Of a stretch of 54,382 bases of DNA, positions 27,317 to 36,956 are shown piece by piece. The position numbers and the translations under genes were made by a program. Position 1 is the stretch's first letter; each line of letters opens with the position of its first letter. The stretch comes from Candidatus Omnitrophota bacterium (GTDB taxonomy: Bacteria > Omnitrophota > Gorgyraeia > B26-G9), in NCBI GenBank assembly GCA_018813905.1, contig JAHJAO010000107.1, forward strand, positions 1 to 54,382, given 5' to 3'. The notes under the pieces were generated by a model. The model ran no database searches, was not told the origin of the DNA, and worked only from the letters and a program-made list of their open reading frames with translations.

Positions 27317-27694
27317 ATGCCGAATTTTTCTTTTGAAGAACGCAAAGTCCTGATAATAATTCTGGTTATTTTTGTCTTTGGGGTGGGTGTTTCCTGGTAC
27401 CGGAAAAATTCGTGCCCGGAAAGTTTTTCTGCGCCTTATAATTTAAGTTTACAAAAGCCGGCGAGTACGTCTGTTCCCGCATCTTATAAGAAAGATATCC
27501 TTTTCCCGTTATCGCTCAATTTTGCATCCCGGGAACAATTGCAAACAATTCCGGGTATTGGGCCGGCTATCGCGGCAAGAATCGTTGACTTAAGGCAAAA
27601 GAAACAGAAGTTTAAACAAATCGAAGACTTGTTAGAGGTTAAAGGTATCGGTCCGAAGAAGCTGGAAGCAATAAAAGGATTTGTTTGTCTATGA
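27317..27694 (+). CDS. ComEA-like helix-hairpin-helix protein
   Basis: 'NFASREQLQTIPGIGPAIAARIVDLRQKKQKFKQIEDLLEVKGIGPKKLEAIKGFV'. Confidence 0.85.
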   Translation: MPNFSFEERKVLIIILVIFVFGVGVSWYRKNSCPESFSAPYNLSLQKPASTSVPASYKKDILFPLSLNFASREQLQTIPGIGPAIAARIVDLRQKKQKFKQIEDLLEVKGIGPKKLEAIKGFVCL

Positions 27695-29217
27695 TGGAAT
27701 CTCCGCTTGTGTTGATCTGCCTGTCTTTTATTTTCGGAATTATTCTCGCGCCGGCAATATCGGCGCCTTTTTTGCTTTTATATTCGGTCCAGGTATTCCT
27801 GCTTGTCTTGTGCGCTTTGTCTTTTTTTCGGCGCCGACTTTTTCTCTTTTTTCTGGTTTTTAATATTGTTTTATTAGGTATACTTTGCGCGAAGAACCAG
27901 GCAGTCCTGCCCAAAAATCATATTGCCAACTATGTAGCGCCGGATAAGGAACTGGTGACAATCCAGGCGGTAGTCGATTCTGAAATCACCAATAAAAAGA
28001 AAAAACTCTCTTTTATTTGTATCGCAGAAAAAATTAAGATAGGCGATAAGTTTTTGCCGGTTCGCGGCAGGGTTTTGGTTGATTGTTATAATAAAGACTA
28101 CAGTTTTGTCTATGGGCAGGAAATGCTTTTAACCGGCAGGCTCTATCGGCCTTATCCATTTGCGATTTCGGACAAATTAAACTATAGACAGTTTTTGGCG
28201 CGGCAGGGAATCTTCGCGATCTTATCTATAAGTAAAAAGGGGGAAGTGGAGTTTAGCGGAAAAACGAAAGGAAATATTTTAAAAAGGGCGGCGGATGTTT
28301 TAAGAGGCAAGGCCGAGATTATAATCGAACGCTATCTTAGCCCGCAAAGTCGGGGGATAGTAGAGGCGATGATTTTAGGCAAAAGAACTGCGGTTTTACG
28401 AACAATCAATCAGGATTTCGTGCGTACCGGAACCGTGCATATTCTGGCGGTTTCCGGTCTGCATGTGGGCATCGTGATTTTAATTGTTATGGCCGGATTA
28501 AGCGTTGCTAAGATCACGCATAAGTGGCGGTATTTGCTCGCGATTTTTATTATAATTTTCTACTGCTTTTTTACCGGGGCCCGGCTCTCGGTCGTGCGCG
28601 CGACAGCGATGGCGTGTGTATTCTTAATCGGCATGCTGCTCGAACGTGATTATGAGCCCTATAATGCGTTGAGTCTCGCAGCATTGAGTATTCTTGTTGC
28701 CAATCCCGCGAACATCTATCAGGCCGGGTTTCAGCTGTCGTTTATCAGTGTGTTTTCGATTTTTTATCTGGCAGGGCGGATAATCAAGTTTATCGCAAAG
28801 AGAGAATTTTTGTTTGGGGTCAAATCATTTCTGTCGTATTTTGCTATTTCTTTATCCGCTTGGCTGGGTACGGCGGGAATTGTGATGTATCATTTCGGAA
28901 TTTTTTCGCCGGTATCTGTTTTGGCGAACATGATGATCATCCCGTTTTTGGCCGTGATTGTGGTTAACGGATTTTTACTGATCGGCTTGGGGGGTATTTT
29001 TAAAGGTTTGGGCGTAATTTTGGGTGCGAGCTGCGATTTTTTTGTGTATTGCTTGTGCAAGATTAATTTATTTTTGTCGCGTTTGCCTTACGCTTATTTT
29101 GAGTTTGAAAATATAGGCAAAGGCGTTGTCGTTTCGTATTATTTTATAATTATTGCGGCAGTTATCCTTTTGCGAGTTAGAGTAAAAAGAAGCGAACGTT
29201 TAACGCGGCGGCTTTAG
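27691..29217 (+). CDS. ComEC/Rec2-like competence membrane protein
   Basis: 'ILAVSGLHVGIVILIVMAGLS', 'FYCFFTGARLSVVRATAMA', 'AGFQLSFISVFSIFYL'. Confidence 0.88.
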   Translation: MMESPLVLICLSFIFGIILAPAISAPFLLLYSVQVFLLVLCALSFFRRRLFLFFLVFNIVLLGILCAKNQAVLPKNHIANYVAPDKELVTIQAVVDSEITNKKKKLSFICIAEKIKIGDKFLPVRGRVLVDCYNKDYSFVYGQEMLLTGRLYRPYPFAISDKLNYRQFLARQGIFAILSISKKGEVEFSGKTKGNILKRAADVLRGKAEIIIERYLSPQSRGIVEAMILGKRTAVLRTINQDFVRTGTVHILAVSGLHVGIVILIVMAGLSVAKITHKWRYLLAIFIIIFYCFFTGARLSVVRATAMACVFLIGMLLERDYEPYNALSLAALSILVANPANIYQAGFQLSFISVFSIFYLAGRIIKFIAKREFLFGVKSFLSYFAISLSAWLGTAGIVMYHFGIFSPVSVLANMMIIPFLAVIVVNGFLLIGLGGIFKGLGVILGASCDFFVYCLCKINLFLSRLPYAYFEFENIGKGVVVSYYFIIIAAVILLRVRVKRSERLTRRL

Positions 29218-29295
29218 TAAAAGCTGGTTTGACAAACCGCGTTTATTGGTATATAATTAGCACTTCCGAAATATTTTTTAGAGTTGTAAAATTCA

Positions 29296-29850
29296 ATGGA
29301 AAGAGCTGTATTTTTAGACCGGGACGGCGTGATCAATCGCGATGTGCGCACGTATGTGCGCAGCTGGGACGAGTTTGAATTTCTGCCGGGCGTCAGGGCG
29401 GCGCTTGTGAAACTGGCTAAAAGTGATTTTAAGGTTTTCGTTGTTTCCAATCAGGCCGGTGTCGGCAAGGGCCTATTGGATTTAAATACTCTAGATGTGA
29501 TAACCAATAATATGCTTGGGGAAATAGAGCAGGCCGCCGGCAGAGTAGACGCGGTAAAATATTGCCCGCACCGTTCGGATGAGAATTGCGCGTGCCGCAA
29601 GCCGAAAACCGGACTGTTCCAACAGATTCTGCGGCAACGAAAAATCGATGTAGCGGCTTCGTTTATGGTCGGAGACAGCGAACGGGACATGGCTGCGGGA
29701 CGGGAGCTGGGACTTAAAACTATACTGGTTCTTTGCGGCCACATAAAAGACAAAAAAGAAACTGTTGATTTCAAAGTTAAACCCGACTACATCAGCCGGG
29801 ATTTGCTCGATGCGGTCGATAATATTATTTTAAAAGATGAGCAGCAGTAA
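29296..29850 (+). CDS. gmhB: HAD-IIIA phosphatase, GmhB-like (heptose 1,7-bisphosphate 7-phosphatase)
   Basis: 'VFLDRDGVINRD', 'VVSNQAGVGKG', 'YCPHRSDENCACRKPKTGL', 'MVGDSERDMAAG'. Confidence 0.85.
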   Translation: MERAVFLDRDGVINRDVRTYVRSWDEFEFLPGVRAALVKLAKSDFKVFVVSNQAGVGKGLLDLNTLDVITNNMLGEIEQAAGRVDAVKYCPHRSDENCACRKPKTGLFQQILRQRKIDVAASFMVGDSERDMAAGRELGLKTILVLCGHIKDKKETVDFKVKPDYISRDLLDAVDNIILKDEQQ

Positions 29851-30595
29851 AATTATCGCGGTTAGCGGCAAAGGCGGAACAGGGAAGACGAGTATCTGCG
29901 CTTTACTTGTCCGCGCGTTTAAAAACAAAGGTTACGGGCCGCTGCTGGCGGTGGATGCCGACCCAAACGCGAACCTGGCGGAAATGCTCGGGCTTAAGAC
30001 GGAATCGTCGATTGGCGAGATCTGCGAAGAAACCAAAAAATATGACGGCGGCCAGGCCGGCATGAGCAAAAACGATTATTTGCGGTTTCGCCTGGAGCAG
30101 ATTATTACGGAGGCCGAAGGGTTTGACCTGCTGGCCATGGGCCGGCCGGAAGGGCCTGGTTGTTATTGCTACGCGAATAATGTGCTGCGGGACGCGTTAA
30201 AAATACTAATGGATAATTACAAGCTTATTTTAATCGATAATGAGGCCGGGTTTGAACATGTCAGCCGAAAGACCAATTTAAAAATTGACCAGCTTCTGGT
30301 TGTGTCCGATCCGTCTTTGCGGGGGGTAGATACCGCGGGCAAAATATTTAACCTGGCCAAGAATATCGGCCTGCCGGTAGAAAAAACCGGCTTGCTTTTG
30401 AACCGGGTAAAGGGAGGGATATCTTCAGAATTAGAGAAGCGAATTGAGGATATCGGCCTTGGGCTGTTCGCGAAAATAGACGAGGATGATTGTATTGTCG
30501 ACAGCGCGCAAACCGGTAAATCCATATTTGCGTTGCCTGAAGATTGCAAAAGTGTGCGCGCTGTGGCTGGATTTTGCGATAAATTGTTGAAATAG
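29837..30595 (+). CDS. CooC-like CO dehydrogenase maturation ATPase
   Basis: 'SGKGGTGKTSICALL', 'AVDADPNANLAEMLG', 'MGRPEGPGCYCYANNVLRD'. Confidence 0.85.
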   Translation: MSSSKIIAVSGKGGTGKTSICALLVRAFKNKGYGPLLAVDADPNANLAEMLGLKTESSIGEICEETKKYDGGQAGMSKNDYLRFRLEQIITEAEGFDLLAMGRPEGPGCYCYANNVLRDALKILMDNYKLILIDNEAGFEHVSRKTNLKIDQLLVVSDPSLRGVDTAGKIFNLAKNIGLPVEKTGLLLNRVKGGISSELEKRIEDIGLGLFAKIDEDDCIVDSAQTGKSIFALPEDCKSVRAVAGFCDKLLK

Positions 30596-30612
30596 GTAAG
30601 TGAAGCCAAAAC

Positions 30613-30752
30613 TTACGGAGTAAAATGACGTAAATTGTCCGGCTGAACTTAACCCCCACACCAATAATTTAATTGGTGTGGGAGTAAATTCGCACAGTGA
30701 CTTATGTTCACGTAGTTCCATAAGCCACGTGCTCATTTAGGAGTAAAAATGA
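30613..30752. repeat. hairpin-array intergenic region D with repeated RBS-like GGAGTAAA(A)ATGA
   Basis: Hairpins TTACG/CGTAA, CCCACACCAAT/ATTGGTGTGGG, GTGaCTTATG/CATAAGcCAC; GGAGTAAAATGA at 30617-30628 and GGAGTAAAAATGA at 30740-30752. Confidence 0.6.
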
Positions 30753-31156
30753 AGAAAAAACGGGTGGTATTAACTTTTCCTCACGGGCTTTTGGATAAGC
30801 CGATTACTTATCACTTAATCAAGGATTACGACTTGATTGTCAATATCTTGAAAGCAGCGGTTACCCCGAAAGAGCAGGGGCTGCTTGTTTTGGAAATCGA
30901 AGGCAAGGAGCAGAACTTAAATTCCGGCATAAATTATTTAAAAAGTAACGGCGTGAAAATCGATTTACTCAAAGAAGATATCAAGTGGGACAAAGACAAG
31001 TGCACTCATTGCACGGCGTGCGTGACGGTTTGCCCGACCGAAGCTTTCACTTTGGACCGGGCGGTTATGCGCCTTGAATTTGATAAAAATAAATGCATTG
31101 GGTGCGGGTTGTGCGTTACGTTGTGCCCCTACCGGGCAATAGAGATCGTATTTTAA
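30749..31156 (+). CDS. NIL domain plus 2x[4Fe-4S] ferredoxin
   Basis: NIL-like N-terminus; CTHCTACVTVCPTE and CIGCGLCVTLCPY. Confidence 0.85.
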   Translation: MKKKRVVLTFPHGLLDKPITYHLIKDYDLIVNILKAAVTPKEQGLLVLEIEGKEQNLNSGINYLKSNGVKIDLLKEDIKWDKDKCTHCTACVTVCPTEAFTLDRAVMRLEFDKNKCIGCGLCVTLCPYRAIEIVF

Positions 31157-31174
31157 AGTCAACCGTTAAAATTT

Positions 31175-31651
31175 ATGACAAATATGGCCAAGAAAAACAT
31201 GATAAGAAAAGCCGTAGTCCAGGATGTGCCGGGCATACAAAAGCTGATCAATGACCGGGCAAAAGAAGGGTTTTTATTGCCGCGTTCTTTAAGCGAAATC
31301 TATGAAAATTTGCGCGATTTTTCCATTTACGAAGACGAGAAAACCATTTTCGGTTGCGCGGCTTTGCATGTGACCTGGGAAAATCTTGCGGAAATCCGCT
31401 CTCTCGTTGTCCACCAAAGCCGGCAGGGCCGGGGCATTGGCAAGCAGCTGGTCGAATGCTGTATGGAAGAAGCAAAGCAGTTGAAAGTAAAAAGAGTTTT
31501 TCTTTTGACCGAAAAGCCCGAATTTTTCGGCAAACTCGGGTTTGCGAGTATCGATAAAGCGCAGCTGCCGCATAAAATCTGGAATGAATGCGTGCAGTGT
31601 GTGCAGTTTCCGGACTGTAATGAACTGGCGATGATAAAGGAACTGGAGTAG
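31175..31651 (+). CDS. GNAT N-acetyltransferase, ArgA-like
   Basis: '[29 protein letters not shown]', '[26 protein letters not shown]'. Confidence 0.8.
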   Translation: MTNMAKKNMIRKAVVQDVPGIQKLINDRAKEGFLLPRSLSEIYENLRDFSIYEDEKTIFGCAALHVTWENLAEIRSLVVHQSRQGRGIGKQLVECCMEEAKQLKVKRVFLLTEKPEFFGKLGFASIDKAQLPHKIWNECVQCVQFPDCNELAMIKELE

Positions 31652-31655
31652 TAAA

Positions 31656-32954
31656 ATGGGCTATACAATATCCGAAAAGATTTTTAGGGAACATTGCGCT
31701 GGTAAAAATGTGCGGGCGGGAGATTTTGTCTGGGCTCGGATAGATTTGGCCCTGGGCAATGACGTAACCGCTCCAATTGCGATTGAGCAGTTTAGAAAAA
31801 TTGGAGTAAAGCACGTTTTTGACAAAAATAAAGTTGTGCTTGTACCCGACCATTTCACGCCGGCAAAAGACATAAAAAGCGCCACGCAGGCAAAAATACT
31901 TAGAGATTTTGCCAAAAGCGAAAAAATAAAGCATTATTATGAAATCGGCCGCATGGGAATAGAACATGCCTTGTTGCCGGAGCTGGGACTGGTCGAGCCG
32001 GGTCAGTTGATTATCGGGGCGGATTCGCATACTTGTACTTACGGCGCGCTCGGCGCGTTTGCTACGGGAGTGGGGTCTACGGATTTGGCGGCGGGCTGGG
32101 CGACGGGGTTTTGCTGGTTTAAAATACCGCAGACGTTTAAGTTCATATATAAAGGCCGCCTTAAAGAATGGGTTAGCGGTAAGGATTTGATCCTGTTTAC
32201 GATTGGCAAAATCGGCGTGGACGGAGCTTTATACCGGGCGATGGAATTCACCGGGCCGGTTATTAAAAAATTGGGTATGGATGAACGGTTTACGATGTCC
32301 AACATGGCGATTGAAGCCGGAGGAAAAGCCGGGCTCATTTATCCTGACGAGATTGCGTTCGAATATATCGAAAAGCATTCCGGAAAAAATAAAGTAAAGA
32401 AATTGGCCAAGCAAGTAAAGGCCAAATGGGCAAGCTATAAAAGTGACCCCGATGCCGCGTTCGAAAAGGTGATCGAAATAGACGTTAGCGATATCGAGCC
32501 CCAAGTGGCTTTGCCGCATTTGCCCAGCAATGCATACCCGGTAAGTAAATTGCCGAATATCAAAATCGAGCAGGTAGTTATCGGATCCTGCACTAACGGC
32601 CGGATTTCGGATTTAAGAGTGGCGGCGAAGATTTTAAAAGGTAGAAAGGTTCACCCGGATGTGCGTTGCATAATCTTTCCCGCGACCCAAAAGATTTACT
32701 TGGAGGCAATGCGGGAAGGGCTGCTCGAGATTTTTGTGACGGCGAACGCGGCTGTGTCCACGCCAACTTGCGGGCCGTGTCTGGGCGGGCATATGGGGAT
32801 TTTGGCCAAGGGCGAACGCGCTTTGGCCACAACCAACCGCAATTTTGTCGGCCGGATGGGGCATCCGGAGAGCGAAGTCTATTTAAGCGGTCCCGCGGTG
32901 GCCGCGGCCAGCGCGGTCGCCGGAAAAATAGTGCATCCGCAAAAGATTGGATAA
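31656..32954 (+). CDS. leuC: 3-isopropylmalate dehydratase large subunit / homoaconitase family
   Basis: '[21 protein letters not shown]', '[16 protein letters not shown]', '[27 protein letters not shown]'. Confidence 0.92.
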   Translation: MGYTISEKIFREHCAGKNVRAGDFVWARIDLALGNDVTAPIAIEQFRKIGVKHVFDKNKVVLVPDHFTPAKDIKSATQAKILRDFAKSEKIKHYYEIGRMGIEHALLPELGLVEPGQLIIGADSHTCTYGALGAFATGVGSTDLAAGWATGFCWFKIPQTFKFIYKGRLKEWVSGKDLILFTIGKIGVDGALYRAMEFTGPVIKKLGMDERFTMSNMAIEAGGKAGLIYPDEIAFEYIEKHSGKNKVKKLAKQVKAKWASYKSDPDAAFEKVIEIDVSDIEPQVALPHLPSNAYPVSKLPNIKIEQVVIGSCTNGRISDLRVAAKILKGRKVHPDVRCIIFPATQKIYLEAMREGLLEIFVTANAAVSTPTCGPCLGGHMGILAKGERALATTNRNFVGRMGHPESEVYLSGPAVAAASAVAGKIVHPQKIG

Positions 32955-33011
32955 ATTGAGCAGTGGTATTAAATCCAGAGTATCGCTTACTTGAAGTAAA
33001 GGGAGTAGGGA

Positions 33012-33509
33012 ATGAAATTTAAAGGCAAGGCATGGAAATTCGAGCATAATATCAATACCGATGAAATAATCGCCGCGCGTTATTTAAATACCTTTGACGC
33101 GAAAGAATTAGGCGCCCATTGTCTTGAGGACGTGGACAAGGATTTTAGCAAGAACATTGCTTGCGGCGATATTATTGTTGCCGGGAAAAATTTCGGCTGC
33201 GGTTCCTCCCGCGAGCATGCGCCTATCGCTATTAAAGGCTGTGGAATATCCTGTGTAATCGCCGAAAGCTATGCGCGGATTTTTTACCGAAATGCCGTTA
33301 ATATCGGGCTGCCGATTTTTGTAAGCAAAGAAGCTTGGCGTAAGATCGGAAAGCGGGATTTGATTGAAGTGGATGCCGAAGCCGGTGTGATTTATAATCT
33401 TGCCCGGAAGCAGGAATACAAAACAGAAAAATTCCCGCACTTTATGCAGGAGATAATCGAAGCCGGAGGATTATTGGCTTGGATAAAAAAGAAGGGTAAA
33501 AAAAGATGA
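33012..33509 (+). CDS. leuD: 3-isopropylmalate dehydratase small subunit
   Basis: 'NINTDEIIAARYL', 'GKNFGCGSSREHAPIAIKGCGISCVIAESYARIFYRNAVNIGL'. Confidence 0.92.
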   Translation: MKFKGKAWKFEHNINTDEIIAARYLNTFDAKELGAHCLEDVDKDFSKNIACGDIIVAGKNFGCGSSREHAPIAIKGCGISCVIAESYARIFYRNAVNIGLPIFVSKEAWRKIGKRDLIEVDAEAGVIYNLARKQEYKTEKFPHFMQEIIEAGGLLAWIKKKGKKR

Positions 33510-33760
33510 AAATAGACCAGACCGTAGTTGAGGTGGTTATATTTATGCAAAACAGCCGCGTTGAAGGAAAACTGCATTTGCCCAGCGGCGGCCGTTTGAC
33601 CGATTATCTGGCGCTGGCGGAACGTAAGTTTTTACCGATCACTGATGCTGCGATATTTATCATACCGGGGAATGAACTGTTGTATTCAGTTCCGTTTTTA
33701 AGTATAAATAAAGATTTCATAATTTATATCTTTCTTAAAAAACAAGGCATAAAGGCATAA
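33506..33760 (+). CDS. 84-aa conserved-style protein inside the leucine operon
   Basis: ORF overlapping the leuD stop and preceding leuB; no confident family. Confidence 0.55.
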   Translation: MKIDQTVVEVVIFMQNSRVEGKLHLPSGGRLTDYLALAERKFLPITDAAIFIIPGNELLYSVPFLSINKDFIIYIFLKKQGIKA

Positions 33761-33794
33761 TTTTTTTAACAACTAAAAAATAAGGCGGGTTATT

Positions 33795-34847
33795 ATGTAT
33801 AATATTGCAGTGATCCCAGGGGATGGGACCGGGCCGGAAGTCGTTCAGGAGGGGTTGAAGGTTTTGAAAGCCGTGGCCAAAATTTATAAGTTCGATTACC
33901 AAGTTGAGATGTTTGATTTTGGCGGGGAGCGTTATCTTAAAAACAAAGAATTGGTCGGTGAAAAAGATATTGAAAAACTAAAGGCTTATTCGGCGATATA
34001 TCTGGGCGCGATCGGCCATCCCCAAGTAAAACCCGGCATTTTGGAGCAGGGCATTTTATTAAAAATAAGGTTTGGTCTTGACCAATACATAAACTTAAGG
34101 CCGGTTAAGCTGTATAACCGGGATTTTTGCCCGCTCAAAAATAAAGTCGAGTCGGATGTTGATTTTGTGGTGGTGCGGGAGAATTCGGAAGGTCTATATA
34201 AAGGAATGGGCGAATTTAAGAATAAAGGGACTAAAGACGAACTCGCCCTGCAACTGTCCTATAACACTAGAAAAGGCGTGGAGCGCTGCGTACGTTACGC
34301 GTTTGAATATACAAAAAAGCGGAACAAAAAGAAAAATCTGACCCTTTGCGGCAAAACCAATGTTTTGACTTATGCCTGGGATCTCTGGCAGCGGGTTTTT
34401 GATGAATTAGCAAAGGAATATTCGGATGTTACGACCGATTACGCCCATGTCGATGCGACGACGATGTGGTTCGTAAAGAATCCCGAATGGTTTGATGTTA
34501 TCGTTACCGATAATATGTTCGGCGATATTATTACGGATTTAGGGGCGATGATTCAGGGAGGTATGGGTATTGCCGCTGGCGGCAATATCAATCCGGAAGG
34601 CGTCTCCATGTTTGAACCGATCGGAGGTTCCGCGCCTAAATATACGGGCAAAAACGTAATAAATCCGCTGGCGGCAATTTGCGCTTTGGGGATGATGCTG
34701 GAAATAATCGGCGAGGATGCGGCCGGACAAAGCGTCGAACAAGCGGTAATTAAAGTGGTTAAAAACAATTTAAAGAGCTTGGGCGCGGGTAAAATGGGAC
34801 ATTCAACAACTGAGGTAGGGGATATGGTAGTGGAGAACCTTGCGTAG
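33795..34847 (+). CDS. leuB: 3-isopropylmalate dehydrogenase / isocitrate dehydrogenase family
   Basis: '[14 protein letters not shown]', '[14 protein letters not shown]', '[32 protein letters not shown]', '[19 protein letters not shown]'. Confidence 0.9.
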   Translation: MYNIAVIPGDGTGPEVVQEGLKVLKAVAKIYKFDYQVEMFDFGGERYLKNKELVGEKDIEKLKAYSAIYLGAIGHPQVKPGILEQGILLKIRFGLDQYINLRPVKLYNRDFCPLKNKVESDVDFVVVRENSEGLYKGMGEFKNKGTKDELALQLSYNTRKGVERCVRYAFEYTKKRNKKKNLTLCGKTNVLTYAWDLWQRVFDELAKEYSDVTTDYAHVDATTMWFVKNPEWFDVIVTDNMFGDIITDLGAMIQGGMGIAAGGNINPEGVSMFEPIGGSAPKYTGKNVINPLAAICALGMMLEIIGEDAAGQSVEQAVIKVVKNNLKSLGAGKMGHSTTEVGDMVVENLA

Positions 34848-34875
34848 AGAGGGATTCATTGAGAAAAGGAATAGC

Positions 34876-35934
34876 ATGAAAAAGAAATCAAGATACAATG
34901 TGGCTGTGGTCGGTGTAGGCGCGGTAGGAGTTGAGATGCTGCGCACTTTGAAAGAGCATAAATTTCCCATAGACAAACTGCGTGTTTTTGCGCGAAGCAA
35001 AAGGAAAATTGAGGTTGACGGCATCAAATACCAGGTGGATGAGATTTGCGCGGACGCGTTCCGCGATATGGATTTCGCTCTTTTTGCCGGCACCGAAGGA
35101 GAGAAAGGCGCTGCGGTAATGTATGCGCGAGAGGCAAAAAAATACGGCGCAATCGTAATCGATAACGGGGCCGACTTTCGGATGAAGAAAGATGTGCCTT
35201 TAGTAGTCCCGGAAGTTAATGCCAGCGATGCGCGCAGGCATCAGGGCATAATCGCTAATCCCAATTGTTCCACCATCCAAATGGTAACGGCGATTGCTCC
35301 TATTCACTGGAAGGCCAAAATCAAGAGAATCATTGCGGTTACTTACCAGGCATCTTCCGGTGCGGGGCGCTCTGCACTTAACCAGCTGTGGCAGGAATCC
35401 GAACAGATGCTAAAAGGGCGGGACGTAATTTCCGCATTTGCCGGCCCTGAGCTTTATAAAAAAAGACGGAATGATTTAGCGCTTCCGGCGCAAATCGCTT
35501 TTAATGTTATCCCGCATATCGGGGGTTTTGGGGAGTTTGGTTATACTTCTGAAGAATGGAAGATGGTTGAGGAGACGCACAAGATTTTGCATACAAACAA
35601 AATAAAGATTTCCGCGACTTGCGTGCGCGTGCCGGTTTTAAACAGCCATGCCGAGGCGATATATTTGGAGACGCAAAAACACATCTCGCCGGACCAGGTA
35701 AGAAAAATATTAAGACAGGCAAAAGGGATTATCGTTAAAGATGATGTCTCAGGTTGTGTATATCCGATGCCGATAGAAACTTCGGGCCGGGATGAGGTTT
35801 TTGTGGGGAGAATTCGCAAAGACCCCTTCATCCGGAACGGGTTGTGGTTGTGGGTAGTGAGCGATAATTTAAAAAAAGGCGCGGCGACTAATGCCGTGCA
35901 AATCGCCGAATATCTGATCGGTAAATTTAAATAG
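34876..35934 (+). CDS. asd: aspartate-semialdehyde dehydrogenase
   Basis: 'VAVVGVGAVGVEMLRTLKEHKFP', 'VIDNGADFRMKKDVPLVVPEVN', 'IIANPNCSTIQMV', 'YQASSGAGRSA'. Confidence 0.93.
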   Translation: MKKKSRYNVAVVGVGAVGVEMLRTLKEHKFPIDKLRVFARSKRKIEVDGIKYQVDEICADAFRDMDFALFAGTEGEKGAAVMYAREAKKYGAIVIDNGADFRMKKDVPLVVPEVNASDARRHQGIIANPNCSTIQMVTAIAPIHWKAKIKRIIAVTYQASSGAGRSALNQLWQESEQMLKGRDVISAFAGPELYKKRRNDLALPAQIAFNVIPHIGGFGEFGYTSEEWKMVEETHKILHTNKIKISATCVRVPVLNSHAEAIYLETQKHISPDQVRKILRQAKGIIVKDDVSGCVYPMPIETSGRDEVFVGRIRKDPFIRNGLWLWVVSDNLKKGAATNAVQIAEYLIGKFK

Positions 35935-36101
35935 TTACCACTTTTTAAGTGGTAACTACTGGGGAATCTTAAAGGGGTTGCAGGCAGCCCCTTTAAGGGG
36001 TAACAGTAAGTTCCGACGGAGTCGGAACGAACGCCATAGGGGCGTGAGCCCCTTTGGAATTAGTTACTGCGGAAAAACAGGGGTTTTTCAGTGGTAACTA
36101 A
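35932..36101. repeat. hairpin-array intergenic element B bounded by AGTGGTAACTA direct/inverted repeats
   Basis: Palindrome TAGTTACCACTTTTTAAGTGGTAACTA; hairpins CTTAAAGGGG/CCCCTTTAAG, GTTCCGAC-gga-GTCGGAAC, GGGGC-gtga-GCCCC, TTAGTTAC..GAAAAAC/GTTTTTC..GTAACTAA. Confidence 0.75.
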
Positions 36102-36113
36102 GTAAAGCTTAAA

Positions 36114-36866
36114 TTGAAAAACATTCTTTTTACCATAGCCTATGACGGCACAAATTATTCCGGCTGGCAGACGCAGCGTTTAAAGGTTAAAAACAAAAAG
36201 ATTAAAACAATACAGGCCGCCATAGAACACGCCCTAAGTACCATTCTGCAAACACAAATTAAGATTTACGGTTCCGGCCGGACCGATGCCGGAGCGCACG
36301 CCAAAGGGCAAACCGCTAATTTCAAGACGGATTCTAAAATACCGCTTAAAAAAATAAAAGCCGCCCTAAATTCTTTATTGCCGGAGGATATCCGCATAAA
36401 GGCGGCAAGACAGGTGCCGTTGGATTTTCATGCCCGTTACCGCGCTAAAACCAAAATTTATCAGTATGTTATTTTGAACCGCCCGGACAGAGGTGTTTTT
36501 AACCGCTTATATGTGCTGCACATTAATAAACTGTTAGATATTGACTTGATGCGCAAGGAAGCAAGAACGCTTTTAGGCCGGCATGATTTCAGCTCTTTTC
36601 AGGCCAAAGATTCGATAGCGCGTTCTGCGGTACACACGATTAAAAAGATTTTTATTACCAGACGCGGCGGATTGATTTTTATTAATATTGAAGCGGACGG
36701 GTTTGCATACAACATGGTTAGGAATATTGTGGGGACGCTGGTAGAGTTGGGCCGGGGAAAGTTTCCCGCAGGGGATTTAAAAAAAATATTGCGTTTGAAA
36801 AACAGAAAATATGCCGGCCCTACGGTGCCGGCAAAAGGGCTTTGTCTGGTCAAGGTAAAATATTGA
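36114..36866 (+). CDS. truA: tRNA pseudouridine synthase A (TTG start)
   Basis: 'FTIAYDGTNYSGWQTQ', 'GSGRTDAGAHAKGQTANF', 'FSSFQAKDS', 'NMVRNIVGTLVELGRGK'. Confidence 0.92.
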   Translation: MKNILFTIAYDGTNYSGWQTQRLKVKNKKIKTIQAAIEHALSTILQTQIKIYGSGRTDAGAHAKGQTANFKTDSKIPLKKIKAALNSLLPEDIRIKAARQVPLDFHARYRAKTKIYQYVILNRPDRGVFNRLYVLHINKLLDIDLMRKEARTLLGRHDFSSFQAKDSIARSAVHTIKKIFITRRGGLIFINIEADGFAYNMVRNIVGTLVELGRGKFPAGDLKKILRLKNRKYAGPTVPAKGLCLVKVKY

Positions 36867-36891
36867 CAAGCAAAGTTAATTCTGTTATGCT
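36863..36891 (+). promoter_or_regulatory. sigma70-like promoter TTGACA-17nt-TATGCT
   Basis: TTGACA 36863-36868, spacer 17 nt, TATGCT 36886-36891, upstream of the 36957 CDS. Confidence 0.65.
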
Positions 36892-36956
36892 AATGAAGAG
36901 AAAAAAAATAAAGGGGGTATTTTTTATTCATAAAAATACAAAAAAGGGGGGGAATA

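Noticed and set aside
31248-32030. Minus-strand 260-aa ORF opposite the GNAT and leuC genes
   Set aside because: Shadow ORF of two well-supported coding genes.
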